NCBI RefSeq assembly: GCF_015679265.1
Contig: NZ_CP064942.1
Location: 186,001-250,000 of the forward strand
Reading direction: 5' to 3'
DNA length: 64,000 nt
From: Pontivivens ytuae
Lineage (GTDB): Bacteria; Pseudomonadota; Alphaproteobacteria; Rhodobacterales; Rhodobacteraceae
The stretch's first letter is position 1; each line of letters begins with the position of its first letter. The translations under genes and the position numbers were made by a program. The notes beneath the pieces were generated by a model. That model saw only the letters and a list, made by a program, of their open reading frames with translations, was not told the origin of the DNA and ran no database searches. This document shows, piece after piece, positions 27,406-35,633 of this stretch.

Positions 27406-27549
27406 ATGTGGCGCACCCTTCTCGCCGCGCTCCGCAGGCCACCGGCCCCCGCACCCGACCCGTTCGACCATCCCGAGATCCGGCGTATGACACAGCACGA
27501 ACGCGACGACCTGCCATCACCGCTTCGTGAGGCGCTGCGCCGCCGCTGA
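27406..27549 (+). CDS. Small hypothetical protein (47 aa)
   Basis: Starts ATG at 27406 with AAAGGAC 7 nt upstream and ends TGA at 27549. The sequence opens MWRTLLAALRRPPAPAPDPF with a short amphipathic segment, then DHPEIRRMTQHERDDLPSP and a basic end. Good RBS, proper GC-rich codon use and divergent position from a LysR gene support a real gene. I think I have seen similar small ORFs beside LysR genes in Rhodobacteraceae but cannot name a family. Confidence 0.6.
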   Translation: MWRTLLAALRRPPAPAPDPFDHPEIRRMTQHERDDLPSPLREALRRR

Positions 27550-27624
27550 AACTCCCGCACCGTCGGCTTCGTGGCTGAGATCGCGCCGGGCACGGACCCG
27601 GGGCCTGATCGAAAGGGAGATGTC

Positions 27625-28032
27625 ATGAGACCCGCAATCCTTCTTGCAAGCCTGCTCGCCGCCGCGCCGCTCTTCGCCGCGGGGCACACCACGCTGGGCG
27701 TCAGCGCCATGGACCAGGACGTGTCGGGCGGCACCGTCGTCGCGGACAGCGTCGTGGCCCCGGCCAATGGCTGGATGGTCGTGCACCGCACGGACGCGGA
27801 CCGCACGCCCGGCCCCGTGGTCGGCCACGCGCCCCTGCGCGCGGGCGCAAATGCCGAGGTGACCGCGATCCTGACCGAAGATGTCACCCCCGGCGACATG
27901 CTGATGTTGATGATCCACGGCGAGGACGGCGGGACGCAGACCGGCATCTTCGAATACACCCTCGGCGCGCCGGAGGACGGGCCCTACCGCCTCGACGGCG
28001 ATCTGGTGATGACGGTCATCACCGCGCAGTGA
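27625..28032 (+). CDS. Exported DUF7282-domain protein
   Basis: 135 aa with a signal peptide (MRPAILLASLLAAAPLFAAG) and a mature domain containing VVADSVVAPANGWMVVHRTD, PVVGHAPLRAGANAEVTAIL and VTPGDMLMLMIHGEDGG. These blocks match the DUF7282 pattern of small extracytoplasmic beta-rich proteins. Function unknown. ATG 27625 has AAAGGGAGA upstream; the longer frame from 27571 removes the signal peptide's position and is unlikely. Followed by tandem hairpins. Confidence 0.72.
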   Translation: MRPAILLASLLAAAPLFAAGHTTLGVSAMDQDVSGGTVVADSVVAPANGWMVVHRTDADRTPGPVVGHAPLRAGANAEVTAILTEDVTPGDMLMLMIHGEDGGTQTGIFEYTLGAPEDGPYRLDGDLVMTVITAQ

Positions 28033-28038
28033 GGCGAT

Positions 28039-28097
28039 CCGGTGCGCGCGTCCCCCCTTCCCGCGCACCGGGGCGGATGGCAGCCCCGCCATCCGCC
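28039..28097. terminator. Two tandem perfect hairpins
   Basis: Hairpin 1: CCGGTGCGCG (28039-28048) with CGCGCACCGG (28062-28071), 13-nt loop. Hairpin 2 begins at the next base: GGCGGATGGC (28072-28081) with GCCATCCGCC (28088-28097), 6-nt loop. They lie 7 nt after the stop of the DUF7282 gene. Likely transcription terminator; no T-run follows. Confidence 0.65.
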
Positions 28098-28126
28098 GCC
28101 TCTCGTTCCGTGACGTTGCGTGAAGC

Positions 28127-28142
28127 TTTACGTGAACGTCAA
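28127..28142. promoter_or_regulatory. Probable operator for MerR regulator 2: TTTACGTGAACGTCAA
   Basis: A 16-bp near-palindrome (TTTACGT-GA-ACGTCAA, one mismatch), 65 nt upstream of the MerR start and just before TTGACG (28144-28149). Sites of the form TTnACGTnnACGTnAA are known for LiuR-type MerR regulators of acyl-CoA catabolism, and the genes downstream are acyl-CoA enzymes. Assignment is by pattern and context. Confidence 0.65.
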
Positions 28143-28207
28143 CTTGACGGTTGAAACCCCCTCGGCGCATTGGCACGTTCCCGCCAAGACCTGAAAAGGG
28201 GTAACCG

Positions 28208-28603
28208 ATGAGCGAGACCTTCAGCACGATCGGCCAGATGTGCGCCGAGTTCGATGTCACCCCGCGCACCCTGCGCTTCTACGAATCCAAGGAACTGCTC
28301 TTTCCCGTGCGCGACGGCTCGCGCCGGCTCTTCACCCGCCGCGACCGCGCGCGGTTGAAGCTGATCCTGCAGGGCAAGCGCTTCGGCTTCAGCCTGGAGG
28401 AGATCCGGCAGCTCCTCGACCTCTACGACATCGGCGACCAGCAGCGCACCCAGCTTGCCCGCACCTACGAGGTCGCGATGGAGCGGCTGAGCGCGATGAA
28501 GGCCCAGCGCGACGAACTGACGGCGGCCATCGGCGAGCTCGAAGAGCAGATGGAAACCGCCCGCGACATCCTGCGCGCCCGCGGTGTCGCCGTGGCCGCG
28601 TAA
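28208..28603 (+). CDS. MerR-family regulator 2, likely of the beta-oxidation genes
   Basis: 131 aa. DNA-binding domain IGQMCAEFDVTPRTLRFYES and GFSLEEIRQLLDLYDIGD, and a C-terminal coiled coil (residues about 85-125). Closely similar to MerR protein 1 at 24123 (shared VTPRTLR.YE and RFGFSLEEIRQ). No metal-binding Cys. It precedes the acyl-CoA dehydrogenase gene by 49 nt on the same strand, so it probably controls the fatty-acid degradation block, as LiuR/PsrA-type regulators do. Operator candidate at 28127. Confidence 0.88.
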   Translation: MSETFSTIGQMCAEFDVTPRTLRFYESKELLFPVRDGSRRLFTRRDRARLKLILQGKRFGFSLEEIRQLLDLYDIGDQQRTQLARTYEVAMERLSAMKAQRDELTAAIGELEEQMETARDILRARGVAVAA

Positions 28604-28652
28604 CAATCAAGAATGACGGCTCCGCGCCGCACCTAGTCCTACGGAGAGAGAC

Positions 28653-30428
28653 ATGCCCTTCTACGAGCCCACGACCAAAGACCTCGACTTCGTTCTCCAC
28701 GATGTCCTGAAGGTGAACGAGCAGGACATCCCCGGCTTCGACGAGATGGACCGCGACTTCACCGGTGCGGTGCTCGAAGAGGCCGGCAAGATCGCGCGCG
28801 ACGTGCTCGCCCCGCTCAACAGGGTGGGCGACGAGCAGGGCTGCAAGCTGGAAAACGGCGTGGTGCGCGTGCCGGAGGGCTTCGAGGATGCGGTGAACGT
28901 GTTGCGCGACGGCGGCTGGACCGGCTTCGACTGCGATCCGGAATATGGCGGCCAGGGCATGCCCTACACGCTGTCGGTCGCGGTGGGTGAAATGCACTCC
29001 TCGGCCAACATGGCGCTGATGATGTATCCGGGCCTGACCCACGGCGCCTATGCCGCGATCCACGCCCACGGCTCGGACGAGCAGAAGGCGACCTATCTGC
29101 CGAACCTCGTGAGCTTCAAGTGGGGCGGCACCATGAACCTGACGGAGCCGCAGTGCGGCACCGATCTGGGCCTGATCCGCACCAAGGCGGAACCGCAGGA
29201 CGACGGCACCTACAAGATCACCGGTCAGAAGATCTGGATCTCCGCCGGTGAGCACGAGATGGCCGAGAACATCATCCACCTCGTCCTCGCCAAGATCCCC
29301 GGCGGTCCCGAGGGCGTAAAGGGCATCTCCCTCTTCATCGTGCCGAAGTTCATGGTGAAGGAAGACGGCTCCCTCGGTGAGCGCAACGCGGTGTCCTGCG
29401 GCGGCCTCGAGGAGAAGATGGGCATCCACGGCAACGCCACCTGCGTGATGAACTACGACGGCGCCACCGGCTTCCTGATCGGAGAGCAGCACAAGGGCTT
29501 GCGCGCCATGTTCACGATGATGAACGAAGCGCGCCTCGGGGTGGGCATGCAGGGTCTCGGCCAGGCCTCGGTCGCCTACCAGAATGCCCTCGCCTTCGCG
29601 AAGGACCGCATTCAGGGCCGCGCCGTGACCGGCACCAAGGAGCCGGAGAAGGCCGCCGACAGCATCATCCACTACCCGGACGTGCGCCGGATGCTGATGG
29701 ACCAGAAGAGCTTCGTCGAGGGCGGCCGTGCGTTCATGCTCTGGGCCGCGACGATGATCGACCGCTCGCACCGCAACGACGACGCGGATGCCGAAGGTCT
29801 GGTCTCGCTCCTCATCCCGGTCGTGAAGTCCTTCCTGACGGAGAAGGGTCTGGATGCGGCGATCTCCGCCCAGCAGGTCTATGGCGGCTCCGGCTTCACC
29901 AAGGAGTGGGGTGCGGAGCAGTTCGTCCGCGACTGCCGCATCGCCCTGATCTACGAGGGCACGAACGGCATCCAGGCGCTCGATCTGGTGGGCCGCAAGC
30001 TCGCCTCCGACAACGGCAAGCACGTCATGGCCTTCTTCGAGCTGGTGAAGTCCTTCATCAAGGAGAACGGCGACGACGAGCGGATGACCGAGTTCCTCGA
30101 GCCGCTGAAGGCCGCATCGAAGGACCTGCAGGCCGCGGGCATGTGGTTCATGCAGAACGGCATGAAGAACCCCGACGACGCGCTGTCCGGCGCGCAGGAC
30201 TTCCTCAACATGTTCGGCCATGTCTGCCTCGGCCTGATGTGGGCCCGGATCGCGAAGGCGTCCTACGCCGCACTCGACGCGGGCACCGGCGACAAGGAGT
30301 TCTATGAGAGCAAGCTGGTTACGGGCCGTTATTACATGACCCGCAAACTGCCGGAGACGGGCCTGCTGCTGACCCGCGTCCAGGCGGGTGGCGAGACCAT
30401 CATGGCGCTCGAAGCCGCCAATTTCTGA
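28653..30428 (+). CDS. Acyl-CoA dehydrogenase (long form with C-terminal extension)
   Basis: 591 aa, longer than classic medium-chain enzymes (about 385 aa). It matches the ~600-aa FadE-like type with an extra C-terminal domain. FAD-binding signature [18 protein letters not shown], substrate region [15 protein letters not shown], active-site Glu region [18 protein letters not shown], then a helical C-terminal domain (residues about 460-591). Catalyses alpha,beta-dehydrogenation of acyl-CoA in beta-oxidation, passing electrons to ETF. RBS GGAGAGAGAC. Confidence 0.93.
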   Translation: MPFYEPTTKDLDFVLHDVLKVNEQDIPGFDEMDRDFTGAVLEEAGKIARDVLAPLNRVGDEQGCKLENGVVRVPEGFEDAVNVLRDGGWTGFDCDPEYGGQGMPYTLSVAVGEMHSSANMALMMYPGLTHGAYAAIHAHGSDEQKATYLPNLVSFKWGGTMNLTEPQCGTDLGLIRTKAEPQDDGTYKITGQKIWISAGEHEMAENIIHLVLAKIPGGPEGVKGISLFIVPKFMVKEDGSLGERNAVSCGGLEEKMGIHGNATCVMNYDGATGFLIGEQHKGLRAMFTMMNEARLGVGMQGLGQASVAYQNALAFAKDRIQGRAVTGTKEPEKAADSIIHYPDVRRMLMDQKSFVEGGRAFMLWAATMIDRSHRNDDADAEGLVSLLIPVVKSFLTEKGLDAAISAQQVYGGSGFTKEWGAEQFVRDCRIALIYEGTNGIQALDLVGRKLASDNGKHVMAFFELVKSFIKENGDDERMTEFLEPLKAASKDLQAAGMWFMQNGMKNPDDALSGAQDFLNMFGHVCLGLMWARIAKASYAALDAGTGDKEFYESKLVTGRYYMTRKLPETGLLLTRVQAGGETIMALEAANF

Positions 30429-30450
30429 GGCCCCGGGCCTCACGCATATC

Positions 30451-30489
30451 GCCCCCTCCCCCTCGCGGGGGGAGGGTTGGGGAGGGGGC
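30451..30489. repeat. G/C-tract inverted repeat between acyl-CoA dehydrogenase genes
   Basis: GCCCCCTCCCC (30451-30461) pairs perfectly with GGGGAGGGGGC (30479-30489). The 17-nt loop contains a smaller CCCTC/GGGGG fold. It may stabilise or terminate the upstream mRNA, tuning expression between the two dehydrogenases. It is distinct from the other repeats in the window. Confidence 0.6.
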
Positions 30490-30564
30490 AGTCCCCCACA
30501 CTTCGCGGGGCACCTCCCCGCACACCAAAGGCCCGCCAGAGGCCGCACCAAAGGGAGCCCGACG

Positions 30565-31719
30565 ATGACCTTCCAGAACCTCAAGTCCGACTGGATGACC
30601 GACGAGCACGTGATGCTCGAGGACATGACGCGGGAGTTCATCGCCGAGAAATGGGCCCCCCGCATGGAAAAGTGGCGCCATGACGGGATCATGGAGCGGG
30701 AGACCTGGCTGGAGGCCGGCGAGGTCGGGCTGCTCGGCTCCTCCATCCCCGAGGAATTCGGCGGCTCGGGCGGCGACTTCTCCCACGACGCGGTGATCCT
30801 GATGGAGGGCTCCCGCGCAAACCTCGCGAGCTGGGGCTACGGCATCCACACGCCCATCGTCGCGCACTACATCATCGCCTACGGCACCGACGAGCAGAAG
30901 GCGCGCTGGCTGCCCAAGATGGTGACGGGCGAGCTGGTCGGCGCGCTGGCGATGACCGAGCCCTCCACCGGCTCGGACGTCCAGTCGATCAAGACGCGCG
31001 CGGTGAAATCCGGCAACGCCTACCGCATGACCGGCTCCAAGATCTTCATCACCAACGGCCAGCACGCCAACCTGATCCTGGTCGCGGCCAAGACCGATCC
31101 GAGCCAGGGGGCGAAGGGCATCTCGCTCATGGCGCTGGAAACGGACAACGCGGAGGGTTTCCGCCGCGGCCGCAACCTCGACAAGGTCGGGTTGAAGGCC
31201 GCCGACACCTCCGAACTCTTCTTCGACGAGGTGGAGATCGCGCCGGAAAACCTGCTCGGCGGGGTGGAGAACCAGGGCTTCTACCAGATGATGCAGCAGC
31301 TCCCGCAGGAGCGGCTGGTGATCGGCACCGGCGCCGTGGGTGCCATGGAAGGTGCCGTGCGCCGCACCATCGACTACTGCAATGAGCGGGAGGCCTTCGG
31401 CGGCAACCTCCTCCAATTCCAGAACACGCGCTTCAAGCTGTCGGAGTGCAAGACGAACACGGTCGCCGCCCGCGCCTTCAACGACGCCTGCATCGCGGCC
31501 CATGTCCGCGGCGAGCTCAGCGTCGAGACGGCGGCGATGAACAAGTACTGGCTCGCCGACATGCAGAACAAGGTGATCGACGAGTGCCTGCAACTCTTCG
31601 GCGGATACGGCTACATGATGGAGTATCCCATCGCCGAGATGTGGGCCGACGCGCGGGTGCAGAAGATCTACGGCGGCACCAACGAGATCATGAAGGAGAT
31701 CATCGGGCGGGGACTTTGA
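30565..31719 (+). CDS. Acyl-CoA dehydrogenase (short form)
   Basis: 384 aa, canonical length. Blocks: [20 protein letters not shown] (FAD/substrate), [18 protein letters not shown], a central flavin block with [17 protein letters not shown], and active-site region [18 protein letters not shown] at the C-terminus. The ATG at 30565 has AAGGGA; upstream frame to 30388 runs through the inverted repeat. Partner of the longer dehydrogenase, probably with different chain-length preference. Confidence 0.93.
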   Translation: MTFQNLKSDWMTDEHVMLEDMTREFIAEKWAPRMEKWRHDGIMERETWLEAGEVGLLGSSIPEEFGGSGGDFSHDAVILMEGSRANLASWGYGIHTPIVAHYIIAYGTDEQKARWLPKMVTGELVGALAMTEPSTGSDVQSIKTRAVKSGNAYRMTGSKIFITNGQHANLILVAAKTDPSQGAKGISLMALETDNAEGFRRGRNLDKVGLKAADTSELFFDEVEIAPENLLGGVENQGFYQMMQQLPQERLVIGTGAVGAMEGAVRRTIDYCNEREAFGGNLLQFQNTRFKLSECKTNTVAARAFNDACIAAHVRGELSVETAAMNKYWLADMQNKVIDECLQLFGGYGYMMEYPIAEMWADARVQKIYGGTNEIMKEIIGRGL

Positions 31720-31737
31720 GCGTGGCGTGAACGCGGG

Positions 31738-31835
31738 CGGTCCCGGCGCATTGGCCGGGACGGATCCGCGCGAGGAACCGCCCCGGACCTGATCCGGGGC
31801 CGTCTGGAAAGGTCCCGGCGCAACGGCTGGGACGG
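31738..31835. repeat. Dispersed palindromic repeat cluster (REP-like), copy region 2
   Basis: Three palindromes between the acyl-CoA dehydrogenase and GST genes: GTCCCGGC/GCCGGGAC at 31740-31761, GCCCCGGA/TCCGGGGC at 31780-31800, and GTCCCGGC/GCTGGGAC (one mismatch) at 31812-31833. Same arms as at 11191, 46460, 55638 and 62144. Confidence 0.8.
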
Positions 31836-31851
31836 TGGCAAGGAACAGCAC

Positions 31852-32478
31852 ATGGCCGAGTACCAGCTCCACTGCTTCGCCCAGTCGGGCAACGCCTACA
31901 AGGTGGCCCTCATGCTCGAACTATCGGGCTGCGACTGGGAGCCCGTCTTCGTCGACTTCTTCAAGGGCGCGGCCCGCACGCCCGAGTTTCGCGAGATCAA
32001 TGCGATGGGCGAGGTTCCTGTGCTCGACCACGGCGAAACCCGCATCTGCCAGTCCGGCGTCGCCCTCGACTACCTCGCCAAGCAGACCGGCCAGTTCGCC
32101 CCGGCCGACGAGGCGGAGGGGCGCGAGGTGCTGCGCTGGATCCTGTGGGACAACCACAAGCTCTCCACCCAGATCGGGATGACCCGCTTCCTGATGAACT
32201 TCCTGCCGGAGGAGAAGCGCAACCCGGACGTCATCGCCTTCGCCCAGGGCCGGCTCAAGGCCGCCTACGCGGTGCTGAACGACCATCTCGAAGGCCGTGA
32301 CTGGATCGCCGCGGACCGTCCCACCATCGCGGACCTGTCCTGCTGCTCCTATCTGTATTATCCGGAGCCCTTCGGCTTCGATCGGGCAGAGTGGCCGAAC
32401 ATCGCCGCGTGGCTCGACCGCGTGGCGGACCTGCCGAAGTGGCAGCATCCCTATGACCTGATGCCCGGCGCGAAATGA
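31852..32478 (+). CDS. Glutathione S-transferase family protein
   Basis: 208 aa. Thioredoxin-like N-terminal domain with YQLHCFAQSGNAYKVALMLE (the Ser after FAQ sits at the catalytic Ser/Tyr position), then EINAMGEVPVLDHGETRIC and QSGVALDYLAKQTG, and a helical C-terminal domain with DRPTIADLSCCSYLYY. Conjugates or reduces via glutathione; substrate unknown. Directly precedes a small membrane protein gene by 7 nt. Confidence 0.9.
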   Translation: MAEYQLHCFAQSGNAYKVALMLELSGCDWEPVFVDFFKGAARTPEFREINAMGEVPVLDHGETRICQSGVALDYLAKQTGQFAPADEAEGREVLRWILWDNHKLSTQIGMTRFLMNFLPEEKRNPDVIAFAQGRLKAAYAVLNDHLEGRDWIAADRPTIADLSCCSYLYYPEPFGFDRAEWPNIAAWLDRVADLPKWQHPYDLMPGAK

Positions 32479-32485
32479 GGATCGA

Positions 32486-32830
32486 ATGACCGCACTCTGG
32501 TGGATTGCAGCACTGTTCCTGACGGGCCTCGCCCTCGTCATCCAGCCGGCGCGCGAGGCGCAGCCCGACACGAGCAACATGGACCCCGAGAACCCGCTGA
32601 TGCCCGCCGCGGCACAGGTGGTGGCCGGAATCTCCTTCGTGTCCGCCTGTCTCCTCCTGATGGTCGAGGCGGGCGTCGTGCTGCCGATGGGGGTAATCGT
32701 CGTGCTCTACGTCGCCTATCGGCTCGCCCCTACGACGCGCAGCCTCATCCCCCTCTACCGGTGGCAATTCGCGATCGCAGCACTCGGCACGCTCGCCGTG
32801 GCGCGTCTATGGTATTCCTGGATCAGCTAA
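32486..32830 (+). CDS. Hypothetical small membrane protein
   Basis: 114 aa. Four hydrophobic segments: ALWWIAALFLTGLALVI (1-20), VVAGISFVSACLLLMV (46-61), VLPMGVIVVLYVAYRL (65-80) and WQFAIAALGTLAVARLW (93-110). ATG with a GAGGAT upstream. The overlapping frame 32500-32850 is a shadow. No recognised family; sandwiched between GST and thiolase genes, so probably part of the operon. Confidence 0.7.
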   Translation: MTALWWIAALFLTGLALVIQPAREAQPDTSNMDPENPLMPAAAQVVAGISFVSACLLLMVEAGVVLPMGVIVVLYVAYRLAPTTRSLIPLYRWQFAIAALGTLAVARLWYSWIS

Positions 32831-32846
32831 AGAAAGGCGGATCGAA

Positions 32847-34058
32847 ATGACCGAAGCCTATATCTACGACAGCGTGCGGACCCCGCGCGGCAAGGGCCGG
32901 AAGGACGGCTCGCTGCACGAGGTGACCTCCGCCCGTCTCTCCGCCGAAGTGCTCAACGAGCTCAAGAACCGCAACGATCTGGCGACGGACGAGATCGAGG
33001 ACGTGATCTGGGGCAACGTCACCCAGGTCGGCGAGCAGGGCGGCTGCCTCGCACGCACCGCGGTGCTCTATTCCGACTTCGACGAGAAGGCGCCGGGCCT
33101 CTCGATCAACCGCTTCTGCGCGAGCGGGATGGAGGCCGTGAACCTCGCCGCCAACCAGGTGAAGGGCGGCGCGGGCCATGCCTATATCGCCGGTGGGGTT
33201 GAGATGATGGGCCGCGTGCCGATGGGCTCCGACGGGGCGGCTATCGCGGTCGATCCCTCCGTCGCCATGAAGACCTATTTCGTGCCCCAGGGCATCGGCG
33301 CGGACATCATCGCGACGAAGTACGGCTTTTCCCGCGACGATACCGACGCCTACGCGGTCGAGTCTCAGAAACGTGCCGCAAAGGCCTGGGAAGAAGGGCG
33401 TTTCAAGAAGTCCGTCATGACGGTGAAGGACCAGAACGGCCTGCCTATCCTAGACCATGACGAGTACATGCGCCCGGGCACCGACATGCAGTCGCTCGGC
33501 GGCCTGAAGCCCGCCTTCAAGGAGATGGGCGAGGTCATGCCCGGCTTCGACAACATCGCCCTCCTGAAGTATCCGGAGCTCGAGAAGGTCAACCACGTCC
33601 ACCACGCGGGCAACTCCTCGGGCATCGTCGACGGCTCCGCGGGGCTGCTCATCGGCTCCAAGGAGTTCGGCGAGAAGCACGGGCTGAAGGCGCGCGCCAG
33701 GATCAAGGCAACCGCCAAGATCGGCACCGATCCGACCATCATGCTGACCGGCCCCGTCCCTGTGACCGAGAAGATCCTCAAGGACACCGGCATGGCGATC
33801 TCCGACTTCGACCTCTTCGAGGTGAACGAGGCCTTCGCATCGGTCGTGCTGCGCTTCATGCAGGCCTTCGACGTCGACCACGACAAGGTCAACGTGAACG
33901 GTGGCGCGATCGCCATGGGTCACCCGCTGGGCGCGACCGGCGCGATGATCATCGGCACGGCCCTCGACGAGTTGGAGCGTACCGGCAAGGGCACGGCGCT
34001 CGCCACGCTCTGCGTCGCGTCGGGCATGGGCGCGGCCACCATCATCGAGCGGGTGTGA
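32847..34058 (+). CDS. Acetyl-CoA C-acyltransferase (thiolase)
   Basis: 403 aa. Catalytic Cys in SINRFCASGMEAVNLAA, His in VNEAFASVVLRF/NVNGGAIAMGHPLGATGA, second Cys in LATLCVASGMGAATIIE. Cleaves 3-ketoacyl-CoA in the last step of beta-oxidation (beta-subunit of a FadI/FadA-like complex with the FadJ-type protein downstream). RBS AAAGGCGG. Stop followed by TTGATG start of the NTF2-like gene. Confidence 0.93.
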   Translation: MTEAYIYDSVRTPRGKGRKDGSLHEVTSARLSAEVLNELKNRNDLATDEIEDVIWGNVTQVGEQGGCLARTAVLYSDFDEKAPGLSINRFCASGMEAVNLAANQVKGGAGHAYIAGGVEMMGRVPMGSDGAAIAVDPSVAMKTYFVPQGIGADIIATKYGFSRDDTDAYAVESQKRAAKAWEEGRFKKSVMTVKDQNGLPILDHDEYMRPGTDMQSLGGLKPAFKEMGEVMPGFDNIALLKYPELEKVNHVHHAGNSSGIVDGSAGLLIGSKEFGEKHGLKARARIKATAKIGTDPTIMLTGPVPVTEKILKDTGMAISDFDLFEVNEAFASVVLRFMQAFDVDHDKVNVNGGAIAMGHPLGATGAMIIGTALDELERTGKGTALATLCVASGMGAATIIERV

Positions 34059-34061
34059 TTG

Positions 34062-34505
34062 ATGCATCTGGCGGGCGTCGAGAAAACGCTTGAGACGTTC
34101 CGGTCGGCCTTCGAGGCTGGCCGGCACGACGAGTGGTCGGAGCTCTACGATACGAGCGTCGTCCTCATGCGACCCCACCAGACGCTGGTCTGCGACGGCC
34201 CGACCGAGATGCTCGCTATCGGCAAGAACGTGCACGAGACCTATTCGAAGCTGGGCCTTGCCCGGATCGAGATGGATCTGCGCGACGTCCGCTCCTTCGA
34301 GCACGGCATCGTCATGGCCGACGTGCGCTGGCGCTACCAGACCGGGGAAGGCGAGGAGATCATCCGCTTCGACTGCACCTACGGTCTGCGGCGGCGGGCG
34401 GGCGGCTACAAGATCTCGCTGCACATCCCGCACAACGAGGCGGTCCGCCGCCCGATGTTCCTGGAAACCGCCGATCCCGACCTCCTGATCGGGGGCGAGG
34501 TGTGA
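34062..34505 (+). CDS. NTF2-like (SnoaL/DUF4440-type) protein
   Basis: 147 aa. N-terminal helix LETFRSAFEAGRHDEWSELY and a cone-shaped alpha+beta fold pattern with IVMADVRWRYQTGEG and YGLRRRAGGYKISLHIPH fit the nuclear transport factor 2 fold. Such proteins are varied small-ligand binders or isomerases; no function can be assigned. ATG at 34062 (or TTG at 34059 overlapping the thiolase stop). It overlaps the cupin gene by 4 nt. No membrane or signal segments. Confidence 0.78.
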   Translation: MHLAGVEKTLETFRSAFEAGRHDEWSELYDTSVVLMRPHQTLVCDGPTEMLAIGKNVHETYSKLGLARIEMDLRDVRSFEHGIVMADVRWRYQTGEGEEIIRFDCTYGLRRRAGGYKISLHIPHNEAVRRPMFLETADPDLLIGGEV

Positions 34506-34984
34506 GCGTCGTCCGCCCTTCCGATGCGCCGCGCTATAGCGGGCCGGACGCGGCGGAGCCGTTCGGCGGGCCGCTCGGCACCTACGAGGGCCGCGCCATC
34601 GGACAGGCCGCGGGGCTGAGGCATCTCGGTGCGAATGTCGAGACGCTCGATCCCGGCGCGGCCTCCTCGCACCGCCACTGGCACAGCGGGACGGACGAAC
34701 TCGTCGTGGTGCTCGACGGCGTGCTGACGCTGATCGACGACGGTGGCGAAACGCAGATGCAGTCCGGCGAGATCGCAGCCTTCCCGGCCGGGGTCGAGAA
34801 CGGTCATCACCTGGTGAACCGGTCCGACGCCCCCGCGCGCTTTCTCGTGGTCGGAAGTCGTGCCTCGCGAGACCGCTGCCACTACGCCGATCTCGATCTC
34901 GTCCTGCACACCGATAACGGCCGGTCGTGGCTGACGCGGCGCGACGGCACCAGAATAGAACCCACTCAGGGAGGAGCGGCATGA
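34502..34984 (+). CDS. Cupin-domain protein
   Basis: 160 aa from a GTG overlapping the NTF2-like stop (GTGA). Cupin motif 1: SSHRHWHSGTDELVVVLDGV (two His and a Glu equivalent), motif 2: FPAGVENGHHLVNRS. So it is a metal-binding beta-barrel, possibly a dioxygenase, isomerase or sensor. The region after motif 2 (CHYADLDLVLHTDNGRSWL) is conserved-looking but unassigned. Overlaps a 26-codon frame at its end. Confidence 0.83.
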   Translation: MSVVRPSDAPRYSGPDAAEPFGGPLGTYEGRAIGQAAGLRHLGANVETLDPGAASSHRHWHSGTDELVVVLDGVLTLIDDGGETQMQSGEIAAFPAGVENGHHLVNRSDAPARFLVVGSRASRDRCHYADLDLVLHTDNGRSWLTRRDGTRIEPTQGGAA

Positions 34985-35061
34985 CCCTCTCCCAATACGG
35001 TATCGACACGGGTGGCGCGGCCGCGCTCACCCGGGATCTGCTGATCGGAGGCGGATTTTGA
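34981..35061 (+). CDS. Possible 26-aa micro-ORF
   Basis: ATG overlaps the cupin stop (ATGA) and the TGA overlaps the TTG start of the NADAR gene. Reads MTLSQYGIDTGGAAALTRDL then LIGGGF. It may be a real small peptide, a translational coupling relay, or the remnant of a gene disrupted by the NADAR insertion. No similarity recognised. Confidence 0.25.
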   Translation: MTLSQYGIDTGGAAALTRDLLIGGGF

Positions 35062-35633
35062 GCGCCTTTCATCTTGCCCCTCCTCCGGCCGATATTGGAG
35101 TTCGGCCGGACCAATGGGTCTTTTTCTGGAAGGGCCCGTTCAGCCAGTGGCACATGTCCACGTTCAAGGTTTGGGGCAAGCGGTTCGAATGCGCCGAGCA
35201 GGCGATGATGTACGGCAAGGCACATCTCTTCGGCGATGGAAAGATCGCCGGAGAGATCCTCAAAACCGATGATCCGGGCCGGCAGAAGGCTCTTGGCCGC
35301 AAGGTTCGAGGCTTCGACGAAGAAACGTGGAGCGCCGAGCGCGTACGGATCGTCGCCGAAGTGAGCCTCGCGAAATACGAACAGAACCGGGGCTTGCGAC
35401 GCAAGCTGCTTCAAACGGGCGAGCGCCCGCTCGCGGAAGCCAGCCCCATCGACTTCATCTGGGGCATCGGCCTCGACGCGACGAATGCGTCGCAGACACC
35501 AACGGATCAATGGCCAGGTGCGAACCTGCTTGGCCGCGTGCTCATGGGCGTCCGCGATGTCATGCGCGACGCCCACACCAACGAAATTCCGGCTGTTGAG
35601 CCGACAGGAATCATGAAAGAGGGAAGCTCATGA
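35058..35633 (+). CDS. NADAR-family protein (YbiA-like ADP-ribose/N-glycosidase)
   Basis: 191 aa. Core YbiA/NADAR features: DQWVFFWKGPFSQWHMSTFK, then FECAEQAMMYGKAHLFGDG, KALGRKVRGFDEETWSAERV, and FIWGIGLDATNA near the C-terminus. Family members cleave N-glycosidic bonds and include riboflavin-pathway enzymes and DarT1-linked ADP-ribosylguanine hydrolases. TTG start with GGAGGCGGA upstream; overlaps the fadJ-like ATG. GC is lower in parts (about 57-58% in the 60-nt lines from 35101 and 35221). Confidence 0.83.
   Translation: MSAFHLAPPPADIGVRPDQWVFFWKGPFSQWHMSTFKVWGKRFECAEQAMMYGKAHLFGDGKIAGEILKTDDPGRQKALGRKVRGFDEETWSAERVRIVAEVSLAKYEQNRGLRRKLLQTGERPLAEASPIDFIWGIGLDATNASQTPTDQWPGANLLGRVLMGVRDVMRDAHTNEIPAVEPTGIMKEGSS

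Noticed and set aside
25602..27959. Long upstream extension of the murI frame (785 aa in total)
   Set aside because: The additional part is antisense or out-of-frame to the LysR gene and beyond; the ATG at 26423 overlaps the LysR stop and fits MurI length.
28389..30746. 785-aa minus-strand ORF opposite the acyl-CoA dehydrogenase gene
   Set aside because: Shadow frame of a high-GC gene: Arg/His/Asp/Leu-rich without domain structure. The plus strand encodes a clear enzyme.
32500..32850. 116-aa ORF overlapping the small membrane protein
   Set aside because: Arg/Gly-rich shadow; the frame at 32486 has clear transmembrane segments and an RBS.
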